Shown: positions 27,078-35,938, counted from the first letter of the stretch. The stretch is 64,000 nucleotides of DNA from Adlercreutzia caecimuris B7 (GCF_000403355.2 NZ_KE159646.1:2803960-2867959); one strand, 5' to 3'. Notes: generated from the letters alone by a model not told the origin. Translations and numbers: made by a program.

Positions 27078-30000
27078 ATGGAACTAACGCGAAGGAGCTT
27101 TCTGGCTGCGGCCGGCGCGGTAGCGGCGGGAGCGGCTTGCGTCTCGGGCGTCGCGCCGGCGTGGGCCGATGAGGAGGCGTCCGAGGCCCAGGAGGAGCTG
27201 GCGTGGAAGACGGTCGTCTGCGAGGGCTGCCCCGGTGGCTGCGGCCTGCGCCTCGGCCTGCGCGAGGGGTCCATCGCGGCGGTGGAGGGCGATGTCGACC
27301 ATCCGCTTTCCGAGGGCAAGGCGTGCCTGCGGGCCCAGGCGCTGACCGAGCTGCAGCAAACCGGGGGCGATGGACTCGGCGAGGCGATCGCCAATCCCCG
27401 CCGTCTGACGAGGCCCCGGGTACGCCGCGCCGGATCGGATCAGTGGGAGGATATTCCCTGGGATAATGCCCTGGCTGAGATCGCCGGCTTGGTGAAGCAG
27501 ACGCGTGACGAGACCTTCGTGAAGAAGGAGGGGAAGGTGCCGGTTATGCGCACCGAGGCCATTGCCAGCTTCGGCGGCGCGCATCTGCCGGTCGAGGAGC
27601 AGTACCTTATTGCCAAGGCCCTGCGCGGCTGGGGCGTGGTGCATCTCGACAGCGAGATCGCCTTCGGTCGGCGCGTTTTCACCGAGGGCGTGCGGGCCAC
27701 CTGCGGCATCGATGTGCCCGACGGATCGTGGGCCGCCATCGCCCAGGCCGACGTCGTGCTCACCGTAGGCTCCGATCATGCCGCCTCCCAGCCGCTCTCG
27801 ACGCGCTGGGCGCGCCGAGCCCAGGAGCGCGGTGCCACCTGGATTGTGGTGGATCCGGTGCGCACCCGCACCGCGGAGATGGCCGACATCCACCTGCCGC
27901 TGCGCCCCGGTACCGACACGGCGTTTTTCGGCGGTCTCATCCGCTACATCATCGAGCAGAATCGCTGGCAGCCCGAGTACGTGCTGAACTTCACCAACGC
28001 CTCCTACCTGCTGAGCCCGACGTTCAGCTACGACGGGGGATCGGGCTTGTTCTTCGGGTGGAACCCCGTGGACGGCGCCTACGATAAGGAGCCGTGGAGC
28101 TACCAGATCGAGGGAACCGATACGTGGAACATGCGCTATGGGGGAGAGTTTGCCTGGGTGCGCGACGAGAACGTGCCGGTGTGGACCCTTCCCTCGGCGC
28201 CTAAGCCGCGGCGCAATATCACCTTGCAGGACGGCGCGAGCGTGTGGGTGCAGGTCAAGCAATTCTACGACCGCTACGATCTGGATACCGTAAGCGCGCT
28301 GTGCGGGGTAGACCGGGCGGTTCTCGAACGGGTTTACGAGACGTTCTCCGCTACGGGCACTACGGAGGCGGCGGGCAAGATTCTTGCCGGTCCGGGTCTC
28401 GTGCAGCATACGACGGGCGCCCAGGCGGTTCGTGCGGCCACGATGGTGCAGCTGCTCTTGGGAAACCTCGGCGTGCTCGGCGGCGGTATCTCGTACATGG
28501 GCGGCGGCTCGGGCGAGGCCGCGGCGGCGCTCGCCGGTCTCGATCCGACGAGCTTTCCCGGCGCCCTTCCCTGGCCCACGGAACGGACGCCGACGCTGCA
28601 GGCGTGGCTTGAGGCCCATACCGAGCCCAACGGCACCCATGCCCAAAGCGTCAAGGCCCTCGTGCCGGCCCTGAAGGAATGGTGGGGCGAGGCGGCCTCC
28701 TTCGAGAACGACTACGGCTTCAGCTGGCTGCCGAAACGCCGCGAGGGCGCCGACTTTCCCCTGGTGTGGGACGCCCTGGCCGCCGGCGGCGTGCGCGGGT
28801 GCTTCGTGTGGGACACCGATTTTCTGGCCGAGAGGCCAGGCTGCGCGACGCCGCAGCAGCTGGGCTCGTTGGAATGGCTTGTCGTCTGCGCGCCGACTTC
28901 CACCGAGACTGCCGAGTTCTGGCGTCATCTTGAGGAGGGTCCCCAGGCCGCGGCAACGACGGTGTTCGCGCTGCCGGCGGCGGCAGGTCCGGAGAAGGCC
29001 GGCACGCGTGTCAGCGGGGGCCGCTGGATGCAGTACGCGGCCGCGGCGGTGGAGCCTTTGGAGGAGGCGCGGAGCGAGGGCGCGGTTGTCGATGAGCTCT
29101 GGCGGCGCGTGCGCAACCTCTACGACACGAAGCAAGACGGCGTGGCCCCGAAGCCCATTTTGAACCTGAAGTGGGACTATACGAGCGGGGATGTACTCGA
29201 TTTGGCCAAGGTCGCCTGGGCCTTCAACGGCTATGCGCCGGCGGAGAGCGATTTCTCCCAGAACATGGTGCGCCTGGCCGAAGGCCCCCAGAACCTGAAG
29301 GCCGACGGGTCCATCGCGTGCGCCGTTGCATCTTTTGCCGGGTGCTGGAACAGCGGGGCCGATGCCAAGGACGGCGCGGCTCAGCCGGTGGGCCGTCGCG
29401 ACAACAGCGACGAGAGCGGTTTCGGCCTCCACGCCCAGTGGGGCTTCAGCTGGCCGGGAAACTGCCGCGTGCGCGGTAACCGCGCCAGCGCGAACTTGGC
29501 CGGCCAGCCGTGGAACGCCGAGCGCAGTCTGGTGCAGTGGGACGGTGAGTCCTGGGTGCTTATCGACAGTGCCGACTTCGTAGTCCAACGCGACGGGCGC
29601 TGGGTGGAGCCGGACAACCAGGCATTTCCCGGCGTGTGGGAAGAGGTGGGTCTGCTGTTCTCCGATCGGCTGGCCGACGGCCCGCTTCCCGAGCACTACG
29701 AACCTATGGAATCCCCGTTGAACAATATGGTGAACAGCGCTTTGGCCTCGCCCGTTGCCCTGGCCGCAGCCGGTCGGGCGGTGACGGCCGCCGCCGATGC
29801 CGCTGGCGACGAGGTTGCGGCCGCGCTGGCGGCAACGGGCGCCCAGGACTACGACGGCGTCTTGGGGCTGCGCTCCGACTATCCGGTGGCGGCCGTTGTC
29901 AACGACGGCTGGCCCGCCGACGGCATGGCCGCGGCGTGCGAGACCGTGGCCGCCTTCGAGCCCGGCATGTTCGTGGAAGTGTCCGAGCGCTTGGCCTCCA

Positions 30001-30305
30001 TCAAGGGGCTTGCGACCGGCGATCGGGTGCGAGTTTTCAACGATCGCGGATCGGTGGAGGCACCGGTGCTGGTTACCGCGCGCGTGGCGCCCTTCCAGGG
30101 TCGCGAAGGCGAGGGCCACTACGTGTATTTGAACGGGACGGCAGCTCGTGCGACTGCTGCGACGGATGTGGCCGGAGCAGCCGGAGACGGTGGCGGCCGC
30201 GAGACGATCGGCGGGCACTGGATGACGTTGGCACCGTCGGTGACCTCGCCGGTGGGCGGGGCGCTGGATGCCAAGGGGTTCCTTGTCGATATCGAGAAGA
30301 TCTAG
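27078..30305 (+). CDS. Tat-exported FdnG-like molybdopterin oxidoreductase lacking the active-site Cys/Sec
   Basis: About 1075 residues, co-linear with E. coli FdnG/FdoG. It opens MELTRRSFLAAAG, a Tat signal, then has the 4Fe-4S motif CEGCPGGCG plus GKACLRAQ. Shared blocks include LLGNLGVLGGGI, SWTYE-like PWSYQIEG, DYGFSWLP, RVSGGRWMQY, RRDNSDESG and LPEHYEP. At the metal-ligand site, where FdnG has ARVUHGPTVASL, this protein reads DSEIAFGRRVFTEG: Phe196 and Gly197 replace Sec and His. It therefore probably is not a normal formate dehydrogenase; another substrate or a structural role is possible. ATG 27078 has GAGGAG ten bases upstream; longer starts exist. It is followed after 8 bp by an FdnH-like Fe-S subunit. 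No cytochrome b subunit follows. Confidence 0.88.
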   Translation: MELTRRSFLAAAGAVAAGAACVSGVAPAWADEEASEAQEELAWKTVVCEGCPGGCGLRLGLREGSIAAVEGDVDHPLSEGKACLRAQALTELQQTGGDGLGEAIANPRRLTRPRVRRAGSDQWEDIPWDNALAEIAGLVKQTRDETFVKKEGKVPVMRTEAIASFGGAHLPVEEQYLIAKALRGWGVVHLDSEIAFGRRVFTEGVRATCGIDVPDGSWAAIAQADVVLTVGSDHAASQPLSTRWARRAQERGATWIVVDPVRTRTAEMADIHLPLRPGTDTAFFGGLIRYIIEQNRWQPEYVLNFTNASYLLSPTFSYDGGSGLFFGWNPVDGAYDKEPWSYQIEGTDTWNMRYGGEFAWVRDENVPVWTLPSAPKPRRNITLQDGASVWVQVKQFYDRYDLDTVSALCGVDRAVLERVYETFSATGTTEAAGKILAGPGLVQHTTGAQAVRAATMVQLLLGNLGVLGGGISYMGGGSGEAAAALAGLDPTSFPGALPWPTERTPTLQAWLEAHTEPNGTHAQSVKALVPALKEWWGEAASFENDYGFSWLPKRREGADFPLVWDALAAGGVRGCFVWDTDFLAERPGCATPQQLGSLEWLVVCAPTSTETAEFWRHLEEGPQAAATTVFALPAAAGPEKAGTRVSGGRWMQYAAAAVEPLEEARSEGAVVDELWRRVRNLYDTKQDGVAPKPILNLKWDYTSGDVLDLAKVAWAFNGYAPAESDFSQNMVRLAEGPQNLKADGSIACAVASFAGCWNSGADAKDGAAQPVGRRDNSDESGFGLHAQWGFSWPGNCRVRGNRASANLAGQPWNAERSLVQWDGESWVLIDSADFVVQRDGRWVEPDNQAFPGVWEEVGLLFSDRLADGPLPEHYEPMESPLNNMVNSALASPVALAAAGRAVTAAADAAGDEVAAALAATGAQDYDGVLGLRSDYPVAAVVNDGWPADGMAAACETVAAFEPGMFVEVSERLASIKGLATGDRVRVFNDRGSVEAPVLVTARVAPFQGREGEGHYVYLNGTAARATAATDVAGAAGDGGGRETIGGHWMTLAPSVTSPVGGALDAKGFLVDIEKI

Positions 30306-30313
30306 GGGATATC

Positions 30314-31945
30314 ATGGCGCAGAAAGCAATGCTGTTCGATAGCAGTCGCTGTACCGGTTGCCAGGCCTGTGCGGCCGCCTGCGGCGCAGCGCGTCGGGCG
30401 TCGCTGCCCGATGCGGAGACGACGGCCCCGCAGGGCGATAGCTATCAGCGCGTCGCCGACCTTGATGGCAATGCCGTTTTGGCGATCACCTTCTCGGAGC
30501 GAACGGTGGATCCCCACGGGCTTGTGTGGGATATAGGGCGCAAAAGCTGCGTGCACTGCGCGAGCGCCCCCTGCGTCGAGGTGTGCCCCACCGAGGCGCT
30601 CGTGCGCGACGAGGAGACCGGACTTGTGCTCGCCAACGACGGACGGTGCGTGAGCTGCCATATGTGCGCGCTAGCCTGCCCCGCCGACGTGTTGCGCCAC
30701 GGGAGCGAGAAGGGCTCTATCGTCAAGTGCGACGGCTGCGTCGACCAGGTGCGCGCCGATGCGCCTCCGACCTGCGTGCAGGCCTGCCCGTTGGATGCCC
30801 TTGCCTGGGGCGAGCGTGAGGAGATCGTGCTGAAGGCCAACGAGCGCGTGACGCAATTGCAGGAGCGCGGCTTCGAGAGGGCGTGCGTGCTCGGCATTGA
30901 CGAGCAGGGCGGCCACGGCGTGATCCAGGTGCTGAAATACGGTGCGGGGGACGGCGCTCGCGGGCTGCTGGCCTCTACGGGCGAGACTCCGTGGGTCGAA
31001 GGCATCAAGATGGCCGGCCCGGTATCGGTTGGCGTGCTCGGCGCTATGGCAGTTGGCGCTGTGGCGGCTCTGGCCGTCGAGACGCGCCGGGAGCAGCGCG
31101 CCCATGCGACTGCCAAGGGCGTGCCCATTGCCACGGTGCCCGGGATGATTCCCGTAGGCGACGATTTCCTAGCTGCCGCAGAGGCTGGATGGATGGAGGC
31201 GGCCGATATCCCCGCTGGGGCGGTCGGGGATCCTGTCGGGGACGACGCCTATCTCGATGGGGATTTCACCGACGAGGATGTCGCCCGCGAGACGGCGGCC
31301 CGCAAGGAGCGGGAGGCCGCAGAGCGCGAGGCGGAGAGGGCGGCCGAGACGCTTCCGCGCATCGTGGCGGCCACGCCGGCAGCCGCGGCGGCGGCAACGG
31401 CCGCAGAGCGCCACCTGTATCCGGTGGCCTTCGATGACGACCCCTATGGTGATGCGGGCGCTCCTTCCGAGGTGGACGAGCTGAGCGACACGGGCGAGAT
31501 TCCCATTGTGGACGAGCTTAGCGACACCGGCGAGATTCCCGTGATTGATGAGCTGAGCGACACGGGCGAGATTCCCATTGTCGACGAGCTGGGCGACACC
31601 GGCGAGCTGTATGACGTCGATGACTTCCGCCGCCTTTTGGCGGCCGATATCGTGGCTCATCATCTTGCCAAGGAAAGCGCGGCGGCTGGCGAGGGATCGT
31701 CTGGACTTGCAGCAGAGTTGGAGCCCGATGGCGCCGATACCGCCGATACCGCCGATACCGCCGATACCGCCGATACCGATGAGGGCGTCGATGCTGGCGA
31801 GGGCACCGACGAAGTTACCGATGCCGATGGGAGCACCGATGAGGGGGCCGGAGAGGGCACCGATGCCGGTAAGGATGTCAATGAGGGCGCCGATGCTGCC
31901 GAGCGTGCTGATGCCGACGAATCTGACAAGGCCTCTGAGGAGTAG
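30314..31945 (+). CDS. FdnH-like four-cluster Fe-S subunit with membrane anchor and acidic repeat tail
   Basis: 543 residues. The first 230 are a DMSO reductase/FdnH-type electron-transfer subunit: CTGCQACAAACG, CVHCASAPCVEVCP, CVSCHMCALACP and CDGCVDQVRADAPPTCVQACP give four 4Fe-4S clusters. A single span, GPVSVGVLGAMAVGAVAALAV (about 238-258), matches the C-terminal anchor of FdnH. Beyond it lies an unusual 280-residue extension, absent from FdnH: a charged coiled-coil-like stretch (RKEREAAEREAERAA), four copies of VDELSDTGEIPI (about 386-435), and a very acidic Thr/Asp/Gly/Ala tail with DTADTADTADT. It is in an operon with the upstream FdnG-like protein and should carry its electrons to the membrane. 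The tail's function is unknown. Confidence 0.87.
   Translation: MAQKAMLFDSSRCTGCQACAAACGAARRASLPDAETTAPQGDSYQRVADLDGNAVLAITFSERTVDPHGLVWDIGRKSCVHCASAPCVEVCPTEALVRDEETGLVLANDGRCVSCHMCALACPADVLRHGSEKGSIVKCDGCVDQVRADAPPTCVQACPLDALAWGEREEIVLKANERVTQLQERGFERACVLGIDEQGGHGVIQVLKYGAGDGARGLLASTGETPWVEGIKMAGPVSVGVLGAMAVGAVAALAVETRREQRAHATAKGVPIATVPGMIPVGDDFLAAAEAGWMEAADIPAGAVGDPVGDDAYLDGDFTDEDVARETAARKEREAAEREAERAAETLPRIVAATPAAAAAATAAERHLYPVAFDDDPYGDAGAPSEVDELSDTGEIPIVDELSDTGEIPVIDELSDTGEIPIVDELGDTGELYDVDDFRRLLAADIVAHHLAKESAAAGEGSSGLAAELEPDGADTADTADTADTADTDEGVDAGEGTDEVTDADGSTDEGAGEGTDAGKDVNEGADAAERADADESDKASEE
31471..31610 (+). repeat. Tandem 36-bp coding repeat (four copies)
   Basis: Encodes (V/I)DELSDTGEIP(I/V) four times, the last diverging to VDELGDTGELYD. 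Synonymous differences between copies (GAGCTGAGC versus GAGCTTAGC) show the protein repeat is older than a single recent slippage event. Confidence 0.9.
31729..31781 (+). repeat. 9-bp tandem coding repeat GCCGATACC
   Basis: About five near-perfect copies of GCCGATACC encode the ADT repeats in the acidic tail of the Fe-S protein. It is a likely slippage-prone tract in units that keep the frame. Confidence 0.85.
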
Positions 31946-31982
31946 GCGCCCCTGACGAAGGCGCCCTGTCAGCCGAAGGCGG

Positions 31983-32756
31983 CTACTTCGTTTTGAGGTA
32001 GTCGAGCTTCGAGGTGAGCTTGCGGTAGTGTCGCCGCTCCTCTTCGGTCCACGGGCCGAAAAGGATATCGCGCAACGCCTCGCTTGCCAGGCCGTTATAT
32101 CCTTCGCGAGGAAAGAGCTGTTCCTGGGCGCGGTTGTACAGCGCGATGCCGTCGAACAGCTCGCTTTCCTCGAGCACGGTCAAGTTTGCCACAATCTGAT
32201 CGATGATCTTGTTGTGGTGGGCCGGGTCGGTGGCTCGAGGCGTCGTGCCCAGAATGCGCATCTCCTCGTAGCGGATTTGACAGCTTACCAGCGATATCTC
32301 CGGTTTGACCGCCATAAGGGCCAGTGAGACGTCGTAGCCTCTCTCACGAAGCAGCGTCGCTGACTTCATCGGAACCTCCGCCGTGCGCAACGTGCCTTCG
32401 ATAATGAGGTTATAACCGAAGCGCGACAGGTGGTCGACGAGCGCCTCGGTCATACGCCCCGCCCACGGAGCGGTGTAATCAACCGATCGATCGCCGAAGG
32501 CCTGTTGCAGTTTTGCGAAATTTGGATGCGATGATCTGAATTCGTCACCGTTGATAATAATGACGTTATTTGCAAATTGCTGGCGGTAAATTTTATGTAG
32601 CGTTGTCTTTCCGGCCCCACTTTGGCCTCCAAGCAAAACAGCTCTCGGATGAGAAGTCGGGCCGATTTCGGATGGGAATGTTGCACTTTGGATCTCTTTA
32701 GCAAGTCGCTTCCGAAATTCATGGTCAGAGAACTCTCCTAGACGGGTCTTGCTCAT
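31983..32756 (-). CDS. Zeta-toxin family kinase (PezT-like)
   Basis: About 257 residues from ATG 32756. The P-loop VLLGGQSGAGKTTLHKI sits at about residues 40-56, followed by IIINGDEFRSSHP with the catalytic Asp, and later RFGYNLIIEGTLRTAEVP, all matching zeta/PezT toxins. These phosphorylate UDP-N-acetylglucosamine and so block cell-wall synthesis. Its start codon overlaps the antitoxin stop (ATGA, 4 bp), giving translational coupling with the XRE antitoxin made first. An in-frame upstream ATG lies inside the antitoxin and is not needed. It converges on the Fe-S protein gene with 37 bp between stops. Confidence 0.9.
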   Translation of the reverse strand: MSKTRLGEFSDHEFRKRLAKEIQSATFPSEIGPTSHPRAVLLGGQSGAGKTTLHKIYRQQFANNVIIINGDEFRSSHPNFAKLQQAFGDRSVDYTAPWAGRMTEALVDHLSRFGYNLIIEGTLRTAEVPMKSATLLRERGYDVSLALMAVKPEISLVSCQIRYEEMRILGTTPRATDPAHHNKIIDQIVANLTVLEESELFDGIALYNRAQEQLFPREGYNGLASEALRDILFGPWTEEERRHYRKLTSKLDYLKTK

Positions 32757-33322
32757 GCGGCTCTCCTTTGAACACGATTGCATAGGGAGCGCATGCAATT
32801 CAACTCTCCGTCGATGCTTTGGAGAGTGTCCCAGTTTGCAGTTTCGGTGCTGGCGATCGTTGGCTTTAGGAGGGATAGCTGGGCGAACAAATCCTCGTAG
32901 ACCATTTTCAGCCCTTCGTCGTTTCGCTCTTCAGCTTCGATGAGCCCATTGATGATGTCTCCTAGAATTTCTGCGGCTTTCTCGTTCAGCACCTCCTGCT
33001 GCAGGGTGAGCTCGTAGATGTCGGTCATGTCCATGATGTCCCCTTCCTCGTCGAAAGTTATTTCAGCGTAGACGATCTTCTCGACCGAAGCGCGTTGCTT
33101 GGCGCTGAGCGTATCGCCGTCCCGCTCGAGACAGCCGGCCATGAACTCGGGAATCATGGCCGCGCGAATGAGGTTGGCATTGGCTTTGGAGGGCGTCGCC
33201 CCGCTCTCGTAGCGAGCCATGCTGGCCTCACCGATGCCGAGGAGGCGAGCAAAGCCCTGCTGCGAGAGCCCGTATCGATTGCGAATGCTCTTAATAGAAT
33301 CCGGGGTAATGTCGTCGATCAT
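32753..33322 (-). CDS. XRE-type antitoxin (PezA-like)
   Basis: A 189-residue protein with an N-terminal helix-turn-helix: SIKSIRNRYGLSQQGFARLL, then GIGEASMARYESGATPSKAN. The middle and C-terminal part (about 75-189) is helical and acidic, including EITFDEEGDIMDMTDI and EKAAEILGDIINGLIEAEE, and would neutralise the toxin. HTH antitoxin plus zeta toxin in this order matches PezAT. The HTH itself also resembles MqsA-type antitoxins. It is expected to bind its own promoter, the AT-rich region at 33323-33472. Lower GC than neighbours suggests horizontal acquisition. Confidence 0.85.
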   Translation of the reverse strand: MIDDITPDSIKSIRNRYGLSQQGFARLLGIGEASMARYESGATPSKANANLIRAAMIPEFMAGCLERDGDTLSAKQRASVEKIVYAEITFDEEGDIMDMTDIYELTLQQEVLNEKAAEILGDIINGLIEAEERNDEGLKMVYEDLFAQLSLLKPTIASTETANWDTLQSIDGELNCMRSLCNRVQRRAA

Positions 33323-33472
33323 GATATTCCTCTCAAAAGAGTGATTTTATGAGAACATAGTATCATCAAATAGCAGTGAATTTATTAGATTTTTCTCTAA
33401 AATGAAAGAAATTTTAGGAAATTTATACCATCAAATGATATAAATTTTTTAGAGATGAGTGAATCTCTTACA
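33323..33472 (-). promoter_or_regulatory. AT-rich promoter/operator region of the toxin-antitoxin pair
   Basis: One of the most AT-rich stretches of the window. CATCAAAT occurs at 33364-33371 and 33429-33436, the second as part of ATCAAATGAT, and TAAATTTTTTAGAG and ATTTTTCTCTAAAA are partly mirrored. The antitoxin's HTH probably binds here. No exact -10/-35 was fixed. Confidence 0.45.
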
Positions 33473-33508
33473 ACAAGAAAAACGGCCCCGGAGGGCCGCT
33501 TTTCTTGT
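33473..33508 (-). terminator. Rho-independent terminator of ettA
   Basis: ACAAGAAAAACGGCCC pairs with GGGCCGCTTTTCTTGT around a CGGA loop. On the minus strand TTTTTCTTG follows the GC core. Confidence 0.8.
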
Positions 33509-33561
33509 GATGGGTAGGGTGCGCTCTCGGCTGCGTGCTCGGAGGCAGCGGCCTGCGCCGC

Positions 33562-35241
33562 TTAGTCGCGGGTGAGCTTGCGGTGCAGGCGGTGAGGCTT
33601 GGCGGCCTCCTTGCCGAGGCGCGCCTCGCGGTCGGCCTGGTAGCTCTCGAAGTTGCCCTCGAAGAAATGCCAGCGACCGGGGTTCTCATCGTCGCCCTCC
33701 CAAGCCAAGATGTGGGTGGCGATGCGGTCGAGGAACATGCGGTCGTGGCTGACCACCACTGAGCAGCCGGGGAAGTCGAGCAGGGCCGCCTCCAGGCTGG
33801 AGAGCGTCTCCACGTCCAGGTCGTTAGTAGGCTCGTCCAGAAGCAGGAGGTTTCCGCCCTCCTTCAGGGTGAGGGCCAGGTTCAGGCGGTTGCGCTCACC
33901 GCCCGACAGCACGCCCGCGGGCTTCTGCTGGTCGGCGCCCTTGAAGCCGAAGGCGGCCACGTAGGCGCGAGAGGGAATCTCGGTCTCGCCGACCATCATG
34001 TAATCGGTGCCGCCCGACACCACTTCCCACAGCTTCGTATCCGGGTCGATGCCCTCGCGGTTCTGATCCACGTAGGAGATCTTCACCGTCTCGCCGATCT
34101 CGAGCTCGCCGCTCGTGAGGGGCTCCAGGCCCACGATGGTCTTGAACAGGGTGGTCTTGCCCACGCCGTTGGGGCCGATCACGCCGACGATGCCGTTGCG
34201 CGGCAGCTCGAAGGACAAATCGTCGATGAGCACGCGGCCGTCGAACTCCTTGTGCAGGTTTTTCGCCACGAGCACCTTCGAGCCCAGACGCGGGCCCACG
34301 GGAATCTGGATTTCCGCGAAGTCGAGCTTCTTCGCCTTGCCGGCCTCGGCCACCATGGCGTCGTAGTTCGCCAGACGGGCCTTCGACTTGGCCTGGCGCG
34401 CCTTCGGGGACGAACGCACCCATTCCAGCTCGCGCTCCATGCGCTTGGCGAGCTTCGCCTGGGCCTGCCCCTGGGCGGCCATGCGGGCGGCCTTGGTTTC
34501 CAGGTAGGTAGAGTAGTTGCCCTTGTAGGGGAACAACTGCCCGCGGTCCACCTCGCAGATCCACTCGGCCACGTGGTCGAGGAAGTAGCGGTCGTGGGTA
34601 ACGGCGAGCACCGCGCCCGGGTAGGTCTTCAGGAACTGCTCGAGCCACAGCACGCTTTCGGCATCCAGGTGGTTGGTGGGCTCGTCCAAAAGCAGCAAGT
34701 CGGGGGCTTCCAGAAGCAGACGGCAGAGCGCCACGCGACGCCGCTCGCCGCCTGAGAGGATGCTCACCGGCGCATCGGGGTCGGGGCATTGCAGCGCGTC
34801 CATGGCCTGGGAGAGCTGGGAATCAAGGTCCCACCCGTTGGCGGCGTCGATCTCGTCCTGCAGGCGGCCCATCTCGTCCATGAGCGCGTCGAAGTCGGCG
34901 TCCGGTGCGGCCATCTCCTCGCCGATCTCGTTGAAGCGGGCCACCTTGGCCAGCACATCGGCGAAGGCCATCTGGATGTTCTCCAGGACGGTCTTGTCCT
35001 CGTCGAGCGGCGGCTCCTGCTGCAGGATGCCCACGGTGTAGCCGGGGGACAGGCGCGCCTCGCCGTTGGACACCTCTTCCAGCCCCGCCATCACCTTCAG
35101 CAGGGTAGACTTGCCCATGCCGTTGGGACCCACGACGCCGATCTTCGCGCCGGGGTAGAACGACAGCGTGACGTCGTCCAGAATGACCTTGTCGCCCACC
35201 GCCTTGCGGGCCTTGTACATTTGGTAGATGAATTCTGCCAT
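33562..35241 (-). CDS. ettA: ABC-F ATPase, energy-dependent translational throttle protein EttA
   Basis: 559 residues with two ABC ATPase domains and no membrane spans. Domain 1: GPNGMGKSTLLKVMAG, signature LSGGERRRVALCR, and LLLDEPTNHLDAES. Domain 2: GPNGVGKTTLFKTIVG, LSGGERNRLNLALTL and LLLDEPTNDLDVETL. Between them is the P-site tRNA-interaction motif linker with ELEWVRSSPKARQAKSKARL, and the arm region near residues 90-140 is of EttA type. EttA binds the ribosomal E site and gates entry into elongation according to ATP/ADP. The start MAEFIYQMYKARK at 35241 has AGGAGCACT upstream; a longer frame to 35334 is not conserved. It is monocistronic with its own terminator. Confidence 0.95.
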   Translation of the reverse strand: MAEFIYQMYKARKAVGDKVILDDVTLSFYPGAKIGVVGPNGMGKSTLLKVMAGLEEVSNGEARLSPGYTVGILQQEPPLDEDKTVLENIQMAFADVLAKVARFNEIGEEMAAPDADFDALMDEMGRLQDEIDAANGWDLDSQLSQAMDALQCPDPDAPVSILSGGERRRVALCRLLLEAPDLLLLDEPTNHLDAESVLWLEQFLKTYPGAVLAVTHDRYFLDHVAEWICEVDRGQLFPYKGNYSTYLETKAARMAAQGQAQAKLAKRMERELEWVRSSPKARQAKSKARLANYDAMVAEAGKAKKLDFAEIQIPVGPRLGSKVLVAKNLHKEFDGRVLIDDLSFELPRNGIVGVIGPNGVGKTTLFKTIVGLEPLTSGELEIGETVKISYVDQNREGIDPDTKLWEVVSGGTDYMMVGETEIPSRAYVAAFGFKGADQQKPAGVLSGGERNRLNLALTLKEGGNLLLLDEPTNDLDVETLSSLEAALLDFPGCSVVVSHDRMFLDRIATHILAWEGDDENPGRWHFFEGNFESYQADREARLGKEAAKPHRLHRKLTRD

Positions 35242-35380
35242 AGTGCTCCTGTTCCGTCGGGCGCCGCGCTCAAGATGCGGCGAGGTGTCTGTTGTTGACG
35301 GTATTTTCCCAGAAGCGCTGCACTTGCGCCACAAAGGCTGTGGGATACTGGAAGAAAACCGCGACTAAGGGAGATGCGTG

Positions 35381-35836
35381 ATGATTCGAGTGCTGTTTGT
35401 GTGTCATGGAAATATCTGCCGGTCGACGATGGCGGAGTTCGTGTTGAAGGACATGGTGGCCCGTCGCGGGCTGGCCGACGAGTTCGAAATCGAGTCGGCG
35501 GCGACGAGCACCGAGGAGATCGGCAATCCGGTGCACCCGGGGACGGTGGGGGAGTTGCGGCGCCACGACATCGGCGGCTTCGAGAAGAAGCGGGCGCGTC
35601 AGCTGCGCCGGACCGACTACGACGCGTTCGATCTGATAATCGGCATGGATGAGGCGAACATGCGCAACATGGGCCGCATGCTCGGGGGAGACCCTGCGGG
35701 CAAGCTGCACAAGATGCTGGAATTCGCCGGCAGCACGCGCGATGTGGCCGACCCCTGGTACACGGGCGACTTCGACACCACCTACGAGGATGTCTGCGAC
35801 GGATGCCGGGGACTTTTGGGGTATCTGGGATTTTAA
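35381..35836 (+). CDS. Low-molecular-weight protein tyrosine phosphatase
   Basis: A 151-residue LMW-PTP. The P-loop is VLFVCHGNICRSTMAE (Cys9, Arg15) close to the N-terminus, and the general-acid motif DPWYTGDFDTTY is near residue 127. The length matches the family. It dephosphorylates phosphotyrosine proteins, in bacteria often in capsule or cell-wall control; no tyrosine kinase is adjacent here. ATG 35381 has GGAG seven bases upstream; GTG 35378 directly before it is an alternative. It is divergent from ettA. Confidence 0.93.
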   Translation: MIRVLFVCHGNICRSTMAEFVLKDMVARRGLADEFEIESAATSTEEIGNPVHPGTVGELRRHDIGGFEKKRARQLRRTDYDAFDLIIGMDEANMRNMGRMLGGDPAGKLHKMLEFAGSTRDVADPWYTGDFDTTYEDVCDGCRGLLGYLGF

Positions 35837-35875
35837 GGTGTCCCAGAAATAAGAAACAAATGTTCTAAAAAGTTC

Positions 35876-35904
35876 TTGCAAAAATTGATGTATCGTGCAA
35901 TACT
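35876..35904 (+). promoter_or_regulatory. Sigma-70-like promoter of the secreted protein gene at 35939
   Basis: TTGCAA (35876-35881), 17-bp spacer, AATACT (35899-35904). The start would be near 35911, leaving a leader of about 28 bases containing the AGAGGTG Shine-Dalgarno. The surrounding DNA is AT-rich. Confidence 0.55.
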
Positions 35905-35938
35905 TGACCCCTGAGGCGATCGGGGGAAGAGGTGTGCG

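Noticed and set aside
27084-30218. 1044-codon minus-strand ORF opposite the FdnG-like gene
   Set aside because: Antisense shadow; the plus strand has Tat signal, Fe-S motif and full family similarity.
31471-31781. Tandem repeats as a possible CRISPR or minisatellite
   Set aside because: They are in-frame coding repeats without spacers, inside an Fe-S protein tail.
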